From Bacillus massilinigeriensis (GTDB taxonomy: Bacteria; Bacillota; Bacilli; Bacillales; Cytobacillaceae), in contig NZ_LT630004.1 of assembly GCF_900111815.1 (NCBI RefSeq), positions 1,571,117-1,635,116 of the forward strand: a stretch of DNA of 64,000 nucleotides, given 5' to 3'. Below the pieces are notes generated by a model. The model was not told where the DNA came from, did not search any database, and was given only the letters and a program-made list of their open reading frames with translations. The first letter of the stretch is position 1. Every line of letters starts with the position of its first letter. A program made the position numbers and the translations under genes. Shown in pieces: positions 27,187-36,533 of the stretch.

Positions 27187-28503
27187 ATGGCTACTTTATC
27201 GCAAAACACTCTACATTTCAACCGTTCCATTAAATTGTCTAATGATGGTGGTGCGCTTTCTTCTGACACTGGAGAATTCATTTTTCGTGAGTTTGATGAA
27301 AAAATCAGTTTCTCACAAACGATTTCAAAACATCTCCAATTAAAAGATGAACGCACGTATTGCTTCCATACGAATGAACATTTACTTCGTCAAAAAATCT
27401 ATCAGCTGATCGCTGGCTATCATGAGGATGATGCAGCGGACCGTTTAACACATGATCCGGTTTTCACACAGGTTCTTGGCAAATCTGCACTCGCTTCTCA
27501 ACCGTCCTTATCACGATTTTTTAAGCGCTTTGACACGGAAGCACTAAACCAACTTCAATCAGCCAATCAGGAACTGCTTGACCGGGTTCATCATGCTCGA
27601 CAATCGAAGACACTTATTTTCGACCTGGATTCCACACATGCCGATACATACGGAAACCAAGAAAATTCTTCCTACAACGCGCATTATTCTACAACAGGCT
27701 TTCATCCACTAGTCGCATTTGATGGGCTAACAGGTGATTTCTTGAAAGCGCAATTGCGCCCGGGAAACGTTTATACTTCCAATGGTGTTGTAGATTTTAT
27801 GCGCCCACTCATCGAGCACTATAACGAAGTTTTCCCCGAAAAATCTTATCTAGTCCGTGGCGATAGTGGCTTCGCGGTGCCTGGTCTATATGAATTATGC
27901 GAAAAGGAATCGGTTTACTATATCATTCGTCTAAAAGCGAACGCCAAGTTAAAAGCACTTGCGGAAGAACTACACCCAGCACATGAAATTCATGATGTGT
28001 CCGTGACAGAAAGCTATGTAGAGGAGTCCATTTACCAAGCATCTTCTTGGTCAAAGCCTCGTCGTATTATCATTCAGTCCATTCGCCCTGCTGGTGAATT
28101 GTTATTTTCACATGCCTTTTTTGTGACGAGTCTGGGTGAAGCCTTTTCGCCCCAAGCGATTGTCACATCTTATCAACAGCGGGGCACAATGGAGAATTTC
28201 ATCAAAGAAGCGAAAGATGGCTTTGGTTTTGATCAGATGAAAAGCCATGATTTTCTGATCAATGAAGCTCGGATGATGTTGAGTCTGCTTGCCTATAACT
28301 TCACGAACTGGTTACGGACATTCAGTTTTCCGACCAAGTATAAGGGCATTCAAATCCAAACGATTCGTACCCGGCTAATCAAAGTGGCAAGTAAGTTGGT
28401 GAAATCCGGACGCTCGCTATATTTTAAAATGTCCTCGAGTTTTGTGTATGAACGCTTTTTTTGGGACGTACTCACCCGAGTGCAACAACTAAAATTTGAA
28501 TAA
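27187..28503 (+). CDS. IS1380-family DDE transposase (copy 1)
   Basis: A 438-residue transposase. Family marks are IFDLDSTHADTYGNQE with the first catalytic Asp, YNAHYSTTGFHPLVAFDGL, YLVRGDSGFAVPGLYELCE with the second Asp, and QQRGTMENFIKEAKDGFG with the catalytic Glu. The ATG at 27187 follows AGAAAGGA; an ORF extension upstream of it lacks an SD. Intact, so probably active. Confidence 0.93.
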   Translation: MATLSQNTLHFNRSIKLSNDGGALSSDTGEFIFREFDEKISFSQTISKHLQLKDERTYCFHTNEHLLRQKIYQLIAGYHEDDAADRLTHDPVFTQVLGKSALASQPSLSRFFKRFDTEALNQLQSANQELLDRVHHARQSKTLIFDLDSTHADTYGNQENSSYNAHYSTTGFHPLVAFDGLTGDFLKAQLRPGNVYTSNGVVDFMRPLIEHYNEVFPEKSYLVRGDSGFAVPGLYELCEKESVYYIIRLKANAKLKALAEELHPAHEIHDVSVTESYVEESIYQASSWSKPRRIIIQSIRPAGELLFSHAFFVTSLGEAFSPQAIVTSYQQRGTMENFIKEAKDGFGFDQMKSHDFLINEARMMLSLLAYNFTNWLRTFSFPTKYKGIQIQTIRTRLIKVASKLVKSGRSLYFKMSSSFVYERFFWDVLTRVQQLKFE

Positions 28504-28739
28504 ATACCCTTTTAAAATAAATCGAACCTGCACCAAGGGAGAAGTCTGTCCAAAAATCGGTTTCCTCCCAAGAATCGTTTTAAATTTCCTGTCATTCGAT
28601 TATTTTCTCCGTAAAAATTCACCTAAACTTTAAAAATTTCATTAAATACCCAGAATTTCAGATCACGGTGAATAATTCAGGTTTTATATAGGGGTTTTCA
28701 AAATCTTAATAAACCTTTACAATAAGTTTGTATACAAAA

Positions 28740-28753
28740 ATTGAATATTCAAT
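28740..28753. promoter_or_regulatory. Second ATTGAATATTCAAT palindrome, upstream of the sda-like gene
   Basis: A perfect 14-base palindrome identical to the one over the acyl-CoA synthetase promoter, 25 bases before the sda-like start codon. Without the IS the two would be about 190 bases apart. Confidence 0.55.
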
Positions 28754-28778
28754 CCATTCTTACCGAGGAGGAATGCAA

Positions 28779-28913
28779 ATGAAGATTATGAGCAACGAAC
28801 AATTGGTGGCTTCGTATCGGGATGCATTAAAGACGGATCAGGATAAGGATTGGGCAAAAATTTTAAAAGATGAAATTGCACGCAGAGGTTTACAACCCTT
28901 TAAGAACAGGTAA
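28779..28913 (+). CDS. sda: Sda-family sporulation histidine-kinase inhibitor
   Basis: A 44-residue helical-hairpin protein. MSNEQLVASYRDA and DWAKILKDEIARRGL align well with B. subtilis Sda (as I recall: LSDELLIESY and FIELIENEIKRRSL). Sda binds the dimerisation domain of KinA/KinB and blocks sporulation when replication is perturbed. Start at ATG 28779 after GAGGAGG; an ATG six bases earlier is too close to the SD. In B. subtilis sda is under DnaA control; no clear DnaA box is visible in the roughly 90 bases between the IS and this gene. Confidence 0.72.
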   Translation: MKIMSNEQLVASYRDALKTDQDKDWAKILKDEIARRGLQPFKNR

Positions 28914-28920
28914 AAAAGTC

Positions 28921-28949
28921 AATCGCCAGGCATGCCCTGGCGATTTTTT
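28921..28949 (+). terminator. Terminator of the sda-like gene
   Basis: AATCGCCAGG / CCTGGCGATT stem with a five-base loop, followed by T5. Confidence 0.9.
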
Positions 28950-28997
28950 AATGCAACTGTTTTTAATTTAACGTATCTTCTATAAAACCCTAATATA

Positions 28998-29045
28998 GAA
29001 AAAAGCTGGCACAAAGGCATTCATTCACCTTCGTATCAGCTCTTT
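28998..29045 (-). terminator. Terminator of odhB
   Basis: AGCTG and CAGCT arms with an inner AAGG/CCTT pair and an A6 run on the left that gives the U tract. It follows the odhB stop. Confidence 0.6.
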
Positions 29046-29051
29046 TTCTAA

Positions 29052-30323
29052 TTAGCTTCCTAATAATAACGACTCAGGATCTTCAATTAATTGTTTCACT
29101 GTCTTCAAGAAAGTTACCGCTTCTTTTCCATCAACGATTCGGTGATCATACGAAAGCGCAATATACATCATTGGGCGATTTTCCATTCTATCCGCATCAA
29201 TTGCAACCGGTCTTGTTTGGATTGTATGCATACCAAGTATTCCAACTTGCGGTCCATTTAATATTGGCGTAGACATCAATGATCCAAATACCCCACCATT
29301 AGTGATTGTGAAGGTTCCCCCTTGCAAGTCGCCTAGTGTTAATTTATTATGACGCGCTTTTTCAGCAAGTTCCGCGAGACTGCCTTCAAGCTCTGCAAAG
29401 TTCTTTCGATCTGCATCCCTGATTACAGGAACGACAAGACCATCATTTGTAGAAACCGCAACCCCGATATCATAATATTTCTTCATAAGAATTTCATTAC
29501 CTTGAATCTCTGCATTCAAATATGGCGTCTTTTTTAAAGCTGCCACAACTGCTTTCGTAAAGAAAGACATGAAGCCAAGGCGAACGTCATTTTCCTTTAG
29601 GAAACGATCTTTCCATTTTTTACGGAGATTCATTACGTTTGTCATGTCGACTTCGTTGAAGGTTGTAAGCATTGCAGCAGTTTGTTGTACCTCAACAAGC
29701 CTGTTTGCAATGGTTTGCCTGCGGCGTGACATCTTAATTCTCTCAACTTCTTTTCCGCTTTCAGCAGTTGGCATAGCTTGTAGAACAGGTTGTGAACCGC
29801 TTGGTTTCTCCGGCTGCTTTTGAGCAGGCACATACGCTGAAACGTCTTGTTTTCGTACGCGGCCTAATGGATCAGCAGCAGGCACTTCATTAAGATTAAT
29901 CCCTTTTTCCCTTGCCAATTTGCGCGCTGCAGGCGATGCAATAATGCGCTCGTCTGCTGTTTCAGATCCTGAGGGACTTGCTTCAGCTGGAATTTCCGAA
30001 GTTTCCTTATTATTCGTAACAGGCTGTGGGGCTTTACCGTCCGGCTCATCCACAGATTCCGCCTCTCTGCCTGTGTCAATTTGCGCTGTGCCTTGCCCGA
30101 TTACAGCAATTGTTTCTCCGACTCGCACAGTGTCCCCTTCTTCGGCTTTTAGTTCAGCAATTACTCCTTCAAAATCGGATATAATTTCAACATTTACCTT
30201 ATCGGTTTCCAATTCAACGATATACTCCCCTTTTTTCACAAACTCTCCTGGCTGCTTGAGCCATTGGGCTATCGTACCTTCATTGATGGATTCCGCCAAT
30301 TCGGGGACTTTTACTTCTGCCAC
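29052..30323 (-). CDS. odhB: 2-oxoglutarate dehydrogenase E2, dihydrolipoyl succinyltransferase
   Basis: A 423-residue E2 subunit. It has one lipoyl domain ([12 protein letters not shown] with the lipoylated Lys near residue 42), a linker rich in Glu, Pro and Ser, a peripheral subunit-binding domain ([15 protein letters not shown]...[11 protein letters not shown]) and the catalytic acyltransferase domain ending with [15 protein letters not shown] (catalytic His). It transfers succinyl groups to CoA in the TCA cycle. The start is GTG at 30323, with AAGGAGAGG upstream. It follows odhA by 47 bases on the same strand. Confidence 0.97.
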   Translation of the reverse strand: MAEVKVPELAESINEGTIAQWLKQPGEFVKKGEYIVELETDKVNVEIISDFEGVIAELKAEEGDTVRVGETIAVIGQGTAQIDTGREAESVDEPDGKAPQPVTNNKETSEIPAEASPSGSETADERIIASPAARKLAREKGINLNEVPAADPLGRVRKQDVSAYVPAQKQPEKPSGSQPVLQAMPTAESGKEVERIKMSRRRQTIANRLVEVQQTAAMLTTFNEVDMTNVMNLRKKWKDRFLKENDVRLGFMSFFTKAVVAALKKTPYLNAEIQGNEILMKKYYDIGVAVSTNDGLVVPVIRDADRKNFAELEGSLAELAEKARHNKLTLGDLQGGTFTITNGGVFGSLMSTPILNGPQVGILGMHTIQTRPVAIDADRMENRPMMYIALSYDHRIVDGKEAVTFLKTVKQLIEDPESLLLGS

Positions 30324-30370
30324 CTTAAATCCTCTCCTTATCACATTCTTATTTTAATAAATATGTTTTT

Positions 30371-33199
30371 TTATTTTGTTAGAGCTTCTTCAATGATTCT
30401 CGCTTGTTCCATCTTATGGATGACTGGATCCCCCTCCGCTGGGCTGGAACGCCTGCGTCTTCCAATATAGCGTACATTAAATCGATTTTCGGATGCTTCG
30501 TTTATTCTTGGCTCAACAAAAGTCCATGCACCCATGTTTTTCGGCTCTTCTTGTACCCACACAACTTCCTTCAAATTCGTATATTCTTTAAGCCTATGCC
30601 TTAATTCTTCAAGCGGGAAAGGATAAATCTCTTCTAAACGGAGGATATTCACCCAATTATGTTTTTCAGCATCCACCTTTTCAGAAAGGTCGATAGCGAT
30701 CTTTCCTGTACATAAAACCACTCTCTCCACATCATCTACATGATTTGGCAGTTTCGGTTCATTTAAAATTGCTTTAAAGCTACCTTCACTAAATTCTATA
30801 GGACTAGAAGCTACCAATGGATGACGCAATAGGCTCTTTGGTGTCATAAGGACAAGTGGCCTAACTGTCTCTTGATCTAGTATTGCTGCCTGACGACGGA
30901 GAATATGGAAATATTGTGCTGCTGATGTAAGATTGGCAACTGTCCAGTTATTTTCGGCTGCAAGACTGAGGAATCGCTCAAATCTTGCACTTGAATGCTC
31001 AGGACCTTGACCTTCGTAACCATGAGGCAGCAACATCACAAGGCCAGACTTTTGACCCCACTTTGCTCTCCCTGCTGCGATAAATTGGTCAAAAATGACT
31101 TGAGCAGCATTTGCAAAATCTCCATATTGCCCTTCCCACAAAACTAGCGTCTCAGGGGAAAAAACGTTATAACCATATTCAAAGCCAAGAACGGCAGCTT
31201 CTGATAATGGACTGTTATGAATAGCAAACGCCGCTTTGGCATCCGGTAATGTGTGAAGCGGAGAAAATTGTCTTCCCGACTCACTATCATGGAGAACAAT
31301 ATTTCGCTGTGCGAATGTACCCCGTTCTGAATCTTGACCTGTCAGCCTTACTGGAGTTCCTTCAGAAAGAATAGTAGCAAAAGCCATCGTTTCCGCATGG
31401 CCCCAATCGAGTTTCCCGTTCTCATCGAAAGCTGCTTGTCTCCTTTTAAGGATTTTCTCAAGCTTTCCAAACACTTTAAAATTATCAGGCCATATCAATA
31501 AATCCTCGTTCATTTTCTTCAGTACATGGAACTCAACACTTGTATTTATTTGTGGTAAACCATTTTCAATAAATTCTGGTGGATTGGTTTCCTCCACAAC
31601 ATGCGTACCAGCAGCAGGAACTTTTTCATAGGCCGCTGATAGTTTAGCTGAAATAGACTGATCTAATTTTTGTTGCATACTTTCATCCATGACTCCCTGA
31701 GAAAGAAGCTTCTGGGCATACAAAGTGCGAGTAGTAGCATGTTGGCGAATCAACTTGTACATTTGCGGATTTGTCGTCATTGGTTCATCCATTTCGTTAT
31801 GTCCATAACGACGATAACCAATCAAATCAATCAGAAAATCTTTGCCGAATACCGCTCTGTACTCTGCAGCGAGTCTTGCCACTGCAATAACAGCCTCTGG
31901 GTCATCTGCATTCACATGGACAATTGGTATTTCGTAACCTTTGGCCAAGTCACTCGCATACCTGGTAGAACGAGAATCTGTTGATTCTGTTGTAAATCCA
32001 ATGGTGTTGTTAGCAATGACATGGACAGTACCGCCGGTATTATAACCTAATAGCCTGCTCAAATTTAGGGTTTCTGCTACAATTCCCTGACCTGGGAAAG
32101 CTGCATCTCCATGAATGAGAATAGCAAGAGCCTTTTCCTGCGACTGTTTTGGATAGCCAGGCATAGAACGATCGTCCTGTGCCGCACGCGTGAATCCTTC
32201 AACTACTGCACCCGCAAACTCTAAGTGACTCGGATTATTGGCTAGGGTTAGCCTTACATTCCTCGTATTTTCAGCTTTTATTTGTCTGTCAAGACCAAGA
32301 TGGTATTTCACATCACCAGTCCCTCCGTAATTGATTCCGATTGAACCTTCAGAAGGGACCAGTTCTTTATTCGGTGCATGCTGAAACTCTGCAAATATCA
32401 TTTCGTACGGCTTTCCAAGGACATGAGCAAGAACATTCAGCCTTCCCCTGTGAGCCATCCCTATATTAACGGTATCTACACCGTTATGGACCGATTCCGC
32501 GATAACTTCATCGAGAAGCGGCACCATGCTTTCAAGTCCTTCTATGGAAAAGCGTTTTTGGCCAACAAAGGTTCTGTGAAGGAATCTCTCAAACTCTTCC
32601 GTTTCAGCTAACCTTTTAAGAAGCGCTTTCTTTTTATCATGATTAGGTTCGTTAGCAAGACTTCCACTCTCTATCTTGCAGCGAAGCCAATTCTTTTCCT
32701 CTAGATCATGCACATGGTGAAACTGATAAGAAATCTTATTTGTGTAAATGCTTTTTAAATGGTCCATAGCCTCCGCACCATTTTTAATATTTCGAGGAGC
32801 GTTTGGAGAAATCAATTCTACGGGTATACTAGCCAGATCAGTGTTGGTAAGTCCCCATTCTTTCTCATTCAATTTAGGATCTTCATAGGACATGTCTTTC
32901 AGCGGAAAAACATCCGCAGAAAGATGGCCGTAGCCTCTAATATGCTCAGCCATCATTAGCGCAGCAGCTACCTTTTCAGGATTGAATGACTCTAGACCAA
33001 CCGGTATGGAAGATAAGTCTGCATTCGATGATGATTGCTGCATTTCAGGAACAAACCCTTTGTCAAAGTATTCCCTGATTTCTGAATCGACCAATTTTGG
33101 ATCTTCCTGATACTTTTCATAAAGTTCGACAACGTAACCAAGATTCGGCCCAAAAAAATCAGGCCAGGCAGCATCTTGGCCGCCAGCAGGTTTTTTCAT
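30371..33199 (-). CDS. odhA: 2-oxoglutarate dehydrogenase E1
   Basis: A 942-residue thiamine-diphosphate enzyme that decarboxylates 2-oxoglutarate and passes the succinyl group to OdhB. Marks: the N-terminal [18 protein letters not shown], the [16 protein letters not shown] motif, [19 protein letters not shown] (ThDP/Mg binding), [13 protein letters not shown], and [18 protein letters not shown] in the C-terminal half. Full length. The SD is weak (GTAGGCGAG before a T-run). It forms the odhAB operon; the E3 subunit is elsewhere. Confidence 0.97.
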   Translation of the reverse strand: MKKPAGGQDAAWPDFFGPNLGYVVELYEKYQEDPKLVDSEIREYFDKGFVPEMQQSSSNADLSSIPVGLESFNPEKVAAALMMAEHIRGYGHLSADVFPLKDMSYEDPKLNEKEWGLTNTDLASIPVELISPNAPRNIKNGAEAMDHLKSIYTNKISYQFHHVHDLEEKNWLRCKIESGSLANEPNHDKKKALLKRLAETEEFERFLHRTFVGQKRFSIEGLESMVPLLDEVIAESVHNGVDTVNIGMAHRGRLNVLAHVLGKPYEMIFAEFQHAPNKELVPSEGSIGINYGGTGDVKYHLGLDRQIKAENTRNVRLTLANNPSHLEFAGAVVEGFTRAAQDDRSMPGYPKQSQEKALAILIHGDAAFPGQGIVAETLNLSRLLGYNTGGTVHVIANNTIGFTTESTDSRSTRYASDLAKGYEIPIVHVNADDPEAVIAVARLAAEYRAVFGKDFLIDLIGYRRYGHNEMDEPMTTNPQMYKLIRQHATTRTLYAQKLLSQGVMDESMQQKLDQSISAKLSAAYEKVPAAGTHVVEETNPPEFIENGLPQINTSVEFHVLKKMNEDLLIWPDNFKVFGKLEKILKRRQAAFDENGKLDWGHAETMAFATILSEGTPVRLTGQDSERGTFAQRNIVLHDSESGRQFSPLHTLPDAKAAFAIHNSPLSEAAVLGFEYGYNVFSPETLVLWEGQYGDFANAAQVIFDQFIAAGRAKWGQKSGLVMLLPHGYEGQGPEHSSARFERFLSLAAENNWTVANLTSAAQYFHILRRQAAILDQETVRPLVLMTPKSLLRHPLVASSPIEFSEGSFKAILNEPKLPNHVDDVERVVLCTGKIAIDLSEKVDAEKHNWVNILRLEEIYPFPLEELRHRLKEYTNLKEVVWVQEEPKNMGAWTFVEPRINEASENRFNVRYIGRRRRSSPAEGDPVIHKMEQARIIEEALTK

Positions 33200-33422
33200 A
33201 AAAAAACTCGCCTACCATTTCATTATTTTGTTTTCGTTTCCACCAGAATATTTCATAATTGTTAAATTGAATAATGTTAAAATTCTGGGGAAAAACGTTT
33301 TCATAGCCATTCTATCATTCGTTTTTCATATGCACAAAGGTTTTGACTCTATTGATAGTGAAAACTTCTAAATTGTATTATCTATTAATAATTTTATTGT
33401 AAAAAAATAATTAAACAAAAAT

Positions 33423-33453
33423 AAGAACTCTCCTAAAGTCGGGGAGAGTTCTT
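33423..33453 (-). terminator. Terminator of the 78-residue hypothetical gene
   Basis: AAGAACTCTCC / GGGGAGAGTTCTT stem, A-rich on its left side. Nothing else was seen in the space 33200-33495, which also carries the odhA promoter region. Confidence 0.8.
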
Positions 33454-33495
33454 TCATGATGCTTGAAAAGGAAATAATGTATCCAGAGTAAATGT

Positions 33496-33732
33496 TTAGA
33501 AGAACATGATATTTTGATAGATGTCTTTTGGTGTCTGAGGTTCCCTCCATTTTTCCGCAAATGAATCATAGACAGGCTCGCCTGTTTTCACTAAAAATTC
33601 CATATGAGCAGAACAGATGCTTTGATGGAACCTAGGGCCTGAAATAAACAAATCGACTCCATCGTTGTTGATTAAACATAAGCTTTCTTCATGTGTAGAG
33701 TAGCGATGATGACCACTTTTAGATTCACGCAT
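33496..33732 (-). CDS. Small hypothetical protein
   Basis: A 78-residue soluble protein starting MRESKSGHHRYSTHEESLCL. The ATG at 33732 has GGGAGG eight bases upstream; a longer frame to 33801 lacks an SD. Two cysteines and several histidines are present, with no recognisable motif. No family recognised. Confidence 0.6.
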   Translation of the reverse strand: MRESKSGHHRYSTHEESLCLINNDGVDLFISGPRFHQSICSAHMEFLVKTGEPVYDSFAEKWREPQTPKDIYQNIMFF

Positions 33733-33824
33733 TTTCAGAACCTCCCGCTTGATAGTTTCTGCCTCTATTATAAATAAATATTCCGAATTTTCATGTGACA
33801 ATTTATAGAATTATACATATAAAA

Positions 33825-33847
33825 AACGGAAAGCAGTGCTTTCCGTT
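33825..33847 (-). terminator. Terminator of mnmH
   Basis: AACGGAAAGC / GCTTTCCGTT stem with an AGT loop; an A6 run lies to its left. Confidence 0.85.
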
Positions 33848-33855
33848 AAAGAAAA

Positions 33856-34911
33856 TTATGCATGGATTTGAGAGTTCAATAAATGGGTTTTCAATTTTTC
33901 TGTTATTCCATTTGGAACATCGCCATCCATTTCGATGAACTTCCCATCATAGTCCTTCAAAGCGTGTCTATATCTAGGGTCATAGTAGTATTCCAGGAGT
34001 ATACGAATAACGGTAGGATAGTCTTCCTCCACAGCTGCAAGCTCTAATTCTGTTATCACCTGATGGTTCTTCAAACGTTTTTCAATTCGTCTAATTTTAT
34101 CCAGCACTTCCTCCTTGAACCATGGCTGCTTCTTATAAGGAACAACGTATTCAGCCATTATTCTTTCCACTCTCCTTTCAACGGAAGAATGGATATAGAT
34201 ATGCATGGCACTATTTTTGCGTTCTAAAATTGCGTCCGGCTGTACAGCGCGACCAATTCTTTTGCTCTCTGCTTCCATAATAAAATATTGGGAGCCCTTT
34301 ATTTCCAGGAGTCTTTTGAACAACAAGGCATCAAATGTCTTTTGGTTATATCCCTCACCTGTTCCAATCATACCGAAAAGGGACCCGCGATGGTTGGCCA
34401 TCCCTTCCAAGTCCAGTACAGGAAGCCCTTCCTTTTGGAGTTCATGGAGGATATCAGTCTTTCCTGTACCGGTCATCCCATGTAAAATGACGGAACGATC
34501 AGGAATCAAGCGCGGTATTGCTTGAAGAATGTATTCCCTATACGCTCTATACCCTCCTTCAAGACGAAAGGATTGGCAGCCTGCGTAATCTAGGAAAGTA
34601 GCGACTGCTTTACTTCGCATTCCACCTCTCCAACAATGCACAACAGGTACTGCTCCAGAATTTTCAATATCGCGAAGACTTCCTAGCAGTTCCGGCAGCT
34701 TCGGAGAAACAATTTCCATTGCTCGCCATCTTGCAGCCATCTCTCCGGAATTCTTGTAAAGGATTCCAATTTCTCTACGTTCTTCGTTTGTGAACAGGGG
34801 TATGTTTACTGACCCTGGAATCGAAGCCTCTACGTGTTCAATAGGCGATCTGACATCAACAGGAATATATTCCGCCCCCGTGACAAGCTCTTCAACTGTA
34901 ATGTCTCTCAA
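33856..34911 (-). CDS. mnmH: tRNA 2-selenouridine synthase
   Basis: A 351-residue enzyme of the SelU/MnmH family that changes 2-thiouridine at the wobble base of tRNA to 2-selenouridine through a geranylated intermediate. The N-terminal rhodanese domain has the active Cys in VVHCWRGGMRSKAVA, and the C-terminal P-loop domain has LHGMTGTGKTDIL. The selenophosphate synthase gene selD is not in the window, so full function depends on genes elsewhere. Confidence 0.95.
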   Translation of the reverse strand: MRDITVEELVTGAEYIPVDVRSPIEHVEASIPGSVNIPLFTNEERREIGILYKNSGEMAARWRAMEIVSPKLPELLGSLRDIENSGAVPVVHCWRGGMRSKAVATFLDYAGCQSFRLEGGYRAYREYILQAIPRLIPDRSVILHGMTGTGKTDILHELQKEGLPVLDLEGMANHRGSLFGMIGTGEGYNQKTFDALLFKRLLEIKGSQYFIMEAESKRIGRAVQPDAILERKNSAMHIYIHSSVERRVERIMAEYVVPYKKQPWFKEEVLDKIRRIEKRLKNHQVITELELAAVEEDYPTVIRILLEYYYDPRYRHALKDYDGKFIEMDGDVPNGITEKLKTHLLNSQIHA

Positions 34912-35135
34912 TTTAAATCATTCCTCCATTGGAGCATGGGTATTAAATAAAGTGTAAATGGTTAATAAACGTTCCCTATTTTACACCTTTGTGGCATTGT
35001 GTGCAAGGACAACTGTTATTTTTTTACTATTCTGTCTTCGGAAAATGTAATTCCTTAATAAATCAAATGGTTATTTAGAGGTTTGATAGGGATACAAGGC
35101 AGGGAAAAGCGAAATAATAGGGAGGTTAGTCAACG

Positions 35136-35735
35136 ATGATGAATGATATGATGGCAAGGCAATTTGAAAAACCAGAAGGACTTTTAGGGAAATTAGCAGG
35201 AAAAATCATGGATAAAGAAAACAGAGAAATCAATAAGTGGACCATTGAATATCTCCAACCTATAGAAGGAGATAGAATCCTTGAAATAGGATATGGTCCT
35301 GGGTTCGCAATAAAAGAGATTGCCTCATCGGTAAGCAATATTACTGTACATGGTGTTGATATTTCCGAAAAAATGAAAGAGACAGCAGAAAGCAAGAATC
35401 ATGATGAAATAGTCCATGGAAAAGTACAGTTATACCATGTCGATATACACGATTTTGATCAGGGAATCCTCTATCATAAAATATTTTCAGTTAATAACTA
35501 TCCTCTATGGAAAAAACCTCATGAATCCCTTCTTCACATAATGAAGCTTCTGGAAAACCATGGTGAACTTATTATAACTGTACAGCCTAGAGAAGAAGGA
35601 GCCAATGATGAAACAGCTAAAAGTCTAGGAGAGAGTATGAAGGAGGACCTTCTGCTCGCCGGGTATTGCGATATTCAAATTAGCTATTTAAAAATCAGAC
35701 CAGTATTGACAGTGTGTGTAAGAGCAAGGAAATAA
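35136..35735 (+). CDS. Class I SAM-dependent methyltransferase
   Basis: A 199-residue methyltransferase with motif I ILEIGYGPGFAIKEIA, the post-I acidic VHGVDISEKM and a motif IV region FDQGILYHKIFSVNNYPLW. Substrate unknown. The start follows GGGAGG at ten bases, with two consecutive ATG codons. It converges on the MOSC gene. Confidence 0.82.
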   Translation: MMNDMMARQFEKPEGLLGKLAGKIMDKENREINKWTIEYLQPIEGDRILEIGYGPGFAIKEIASSVSNITVHGVDISEKMKETAESKNHDEIVHGKVQLYHVDIHDFDQGILYHKIFSVNNYPLWKKPHESLLHIMKLLENHGELIITVQPREEGANDETAKSLGESMKEDLLLAGYCDIQISYLKIRPVLTVCVRARK

Positions 35736-35763
35736 TTCGGTTTATCGCCGGATTATTTCCTTT
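35727..35763. terminator. Bidirectional terminator
   Basis: AAGGAAATAATTCGG / CCGGATTATTTCCTT, overlapping the methyltransferase stop codon and the end of the MOSC gene. Confidence 0.8.
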
Positions 35764-36409
35764 GTTTCTGTTTTCTGTCGATGATTAGAGAAAGCTTTTC
35801 TTTCCATGCATTTGCCAATGAAGGAATGCGAACTACTTTTTGCAAATCGCTTATATCCGATTCTTTATTATAAAGCAGTTTATGTGCTTTTAGGATAGAG
35901 ACATCTTCTTGTTCCCTTTCTAATAATTCAAGCTGATCTTCTTGGGCAATAACCCCCTCTTTCAACACTCTGAAAAAATATCCAGTATAACCTGTTGCCA
36001 CCACTCTATCCAACAAGTTTTTCACACCATTATATTTGGAAATAGTATTACAAGGGATTCTTCCTTGGGAAATTTGAAGAATAGAGCTGCCCGCCTTATA
36101 AATATCCCCAATGTACACATTCTCCTCTAACATGCCAGATACGGTCATATTCTCTCCGAAGGCAGGAAGCATGAAGAATTTCCCACTCTCCTGCTCCCAC
36201 TTACTATAGTGGTCATAAGAATATAAGCAGACTGCACGGTCGAATCCACCATGAAATTTTTCATTTGCAACACCATCATCGAGAATGCCATGTTTAAGGA
36301 CAACCGCATTCCTCACCTGCGATTTCCCTATCGCTGATTTTTCTATTTTGCCTTGGTAATGATAAGAAACAGGCAAACCAATATTTAACGAAAGAATGAT
36401 GCCTTCCAT
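35753..36409 (-). CDS. yflK: MOSC-domain protein (YiiM/YflK type)
   Basis: A 218-residue protein with a MOSC domain (GVANEKFHGGFDRAVCLYSYDHY, then FGENMTVSGM) and a C-terminal helical 3-alpha region, as in E. coli YiiM and B. subtilis YflK. MOSC proteins reduce N-hydroxylated bases and amines with molybdenum cofactor. The conserved Cys that binds sulfur/Mo is in GRIPCNTISKY. The window also contains modB, so a molybdenum supply exists. Confidence 0.88.
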   Translation of the reverse strand: MEGIILSLNIGLPVSYHYQGKIEKSAIGKSQVRNAVVLKHGILDDGVANEKFHGGFDRAVCLYSYDHYSKWEQESGKFFMLPAFGENMTVSGMLEENVYIGDIYKAGSSILQISQGRIPCNTISKYNGVKNLLDRVVATGYTGYFFRVLKEGVIAQEDQLELLEREQEDVSILKAHKLLYNKESDISDLQKVVRIPSLANAWKEKLSLIIDRKQKQRK

Positions 36410-36533
36410 AATGTTTCCCTCTCCCTATTTATTCTTAATGTTCCGCCCTTCTATTTTACCAAAAAGATACAACATTTAATAAAGTACTTTAGCTAATAAT
36501 AAAAACAGAATGAATTAAAAGGCGGGTCTATAA

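Larger units (their letters stand above)
27031..28681 (+). mobile_element. IS1380-family insertion sequence, copy 1 (1651 bp)
   Basis: Bounded by imperfect 16-base terminal inverted repeats, CCTAGATTATTCACCG on the left and CGGTGAATAATTCAGG on the right, and flanked by a 5-base target duplication TTTTA (27026-27030 and 28682-28686). It encodes one intact transposase. It inserted in the intergenic space between the acyl-CoA synthetase and the sda-like gene. The second copy in this window has the same length and orientation. Confidence 0.95.

Noticed and set aside
26982-27356. Minus-strand frame covering the IS left end
   Set aside because: Antisense shadow of the transposase; the same frame in copy 2 only appears longer because it is fused to the broken DUF4870 gene.
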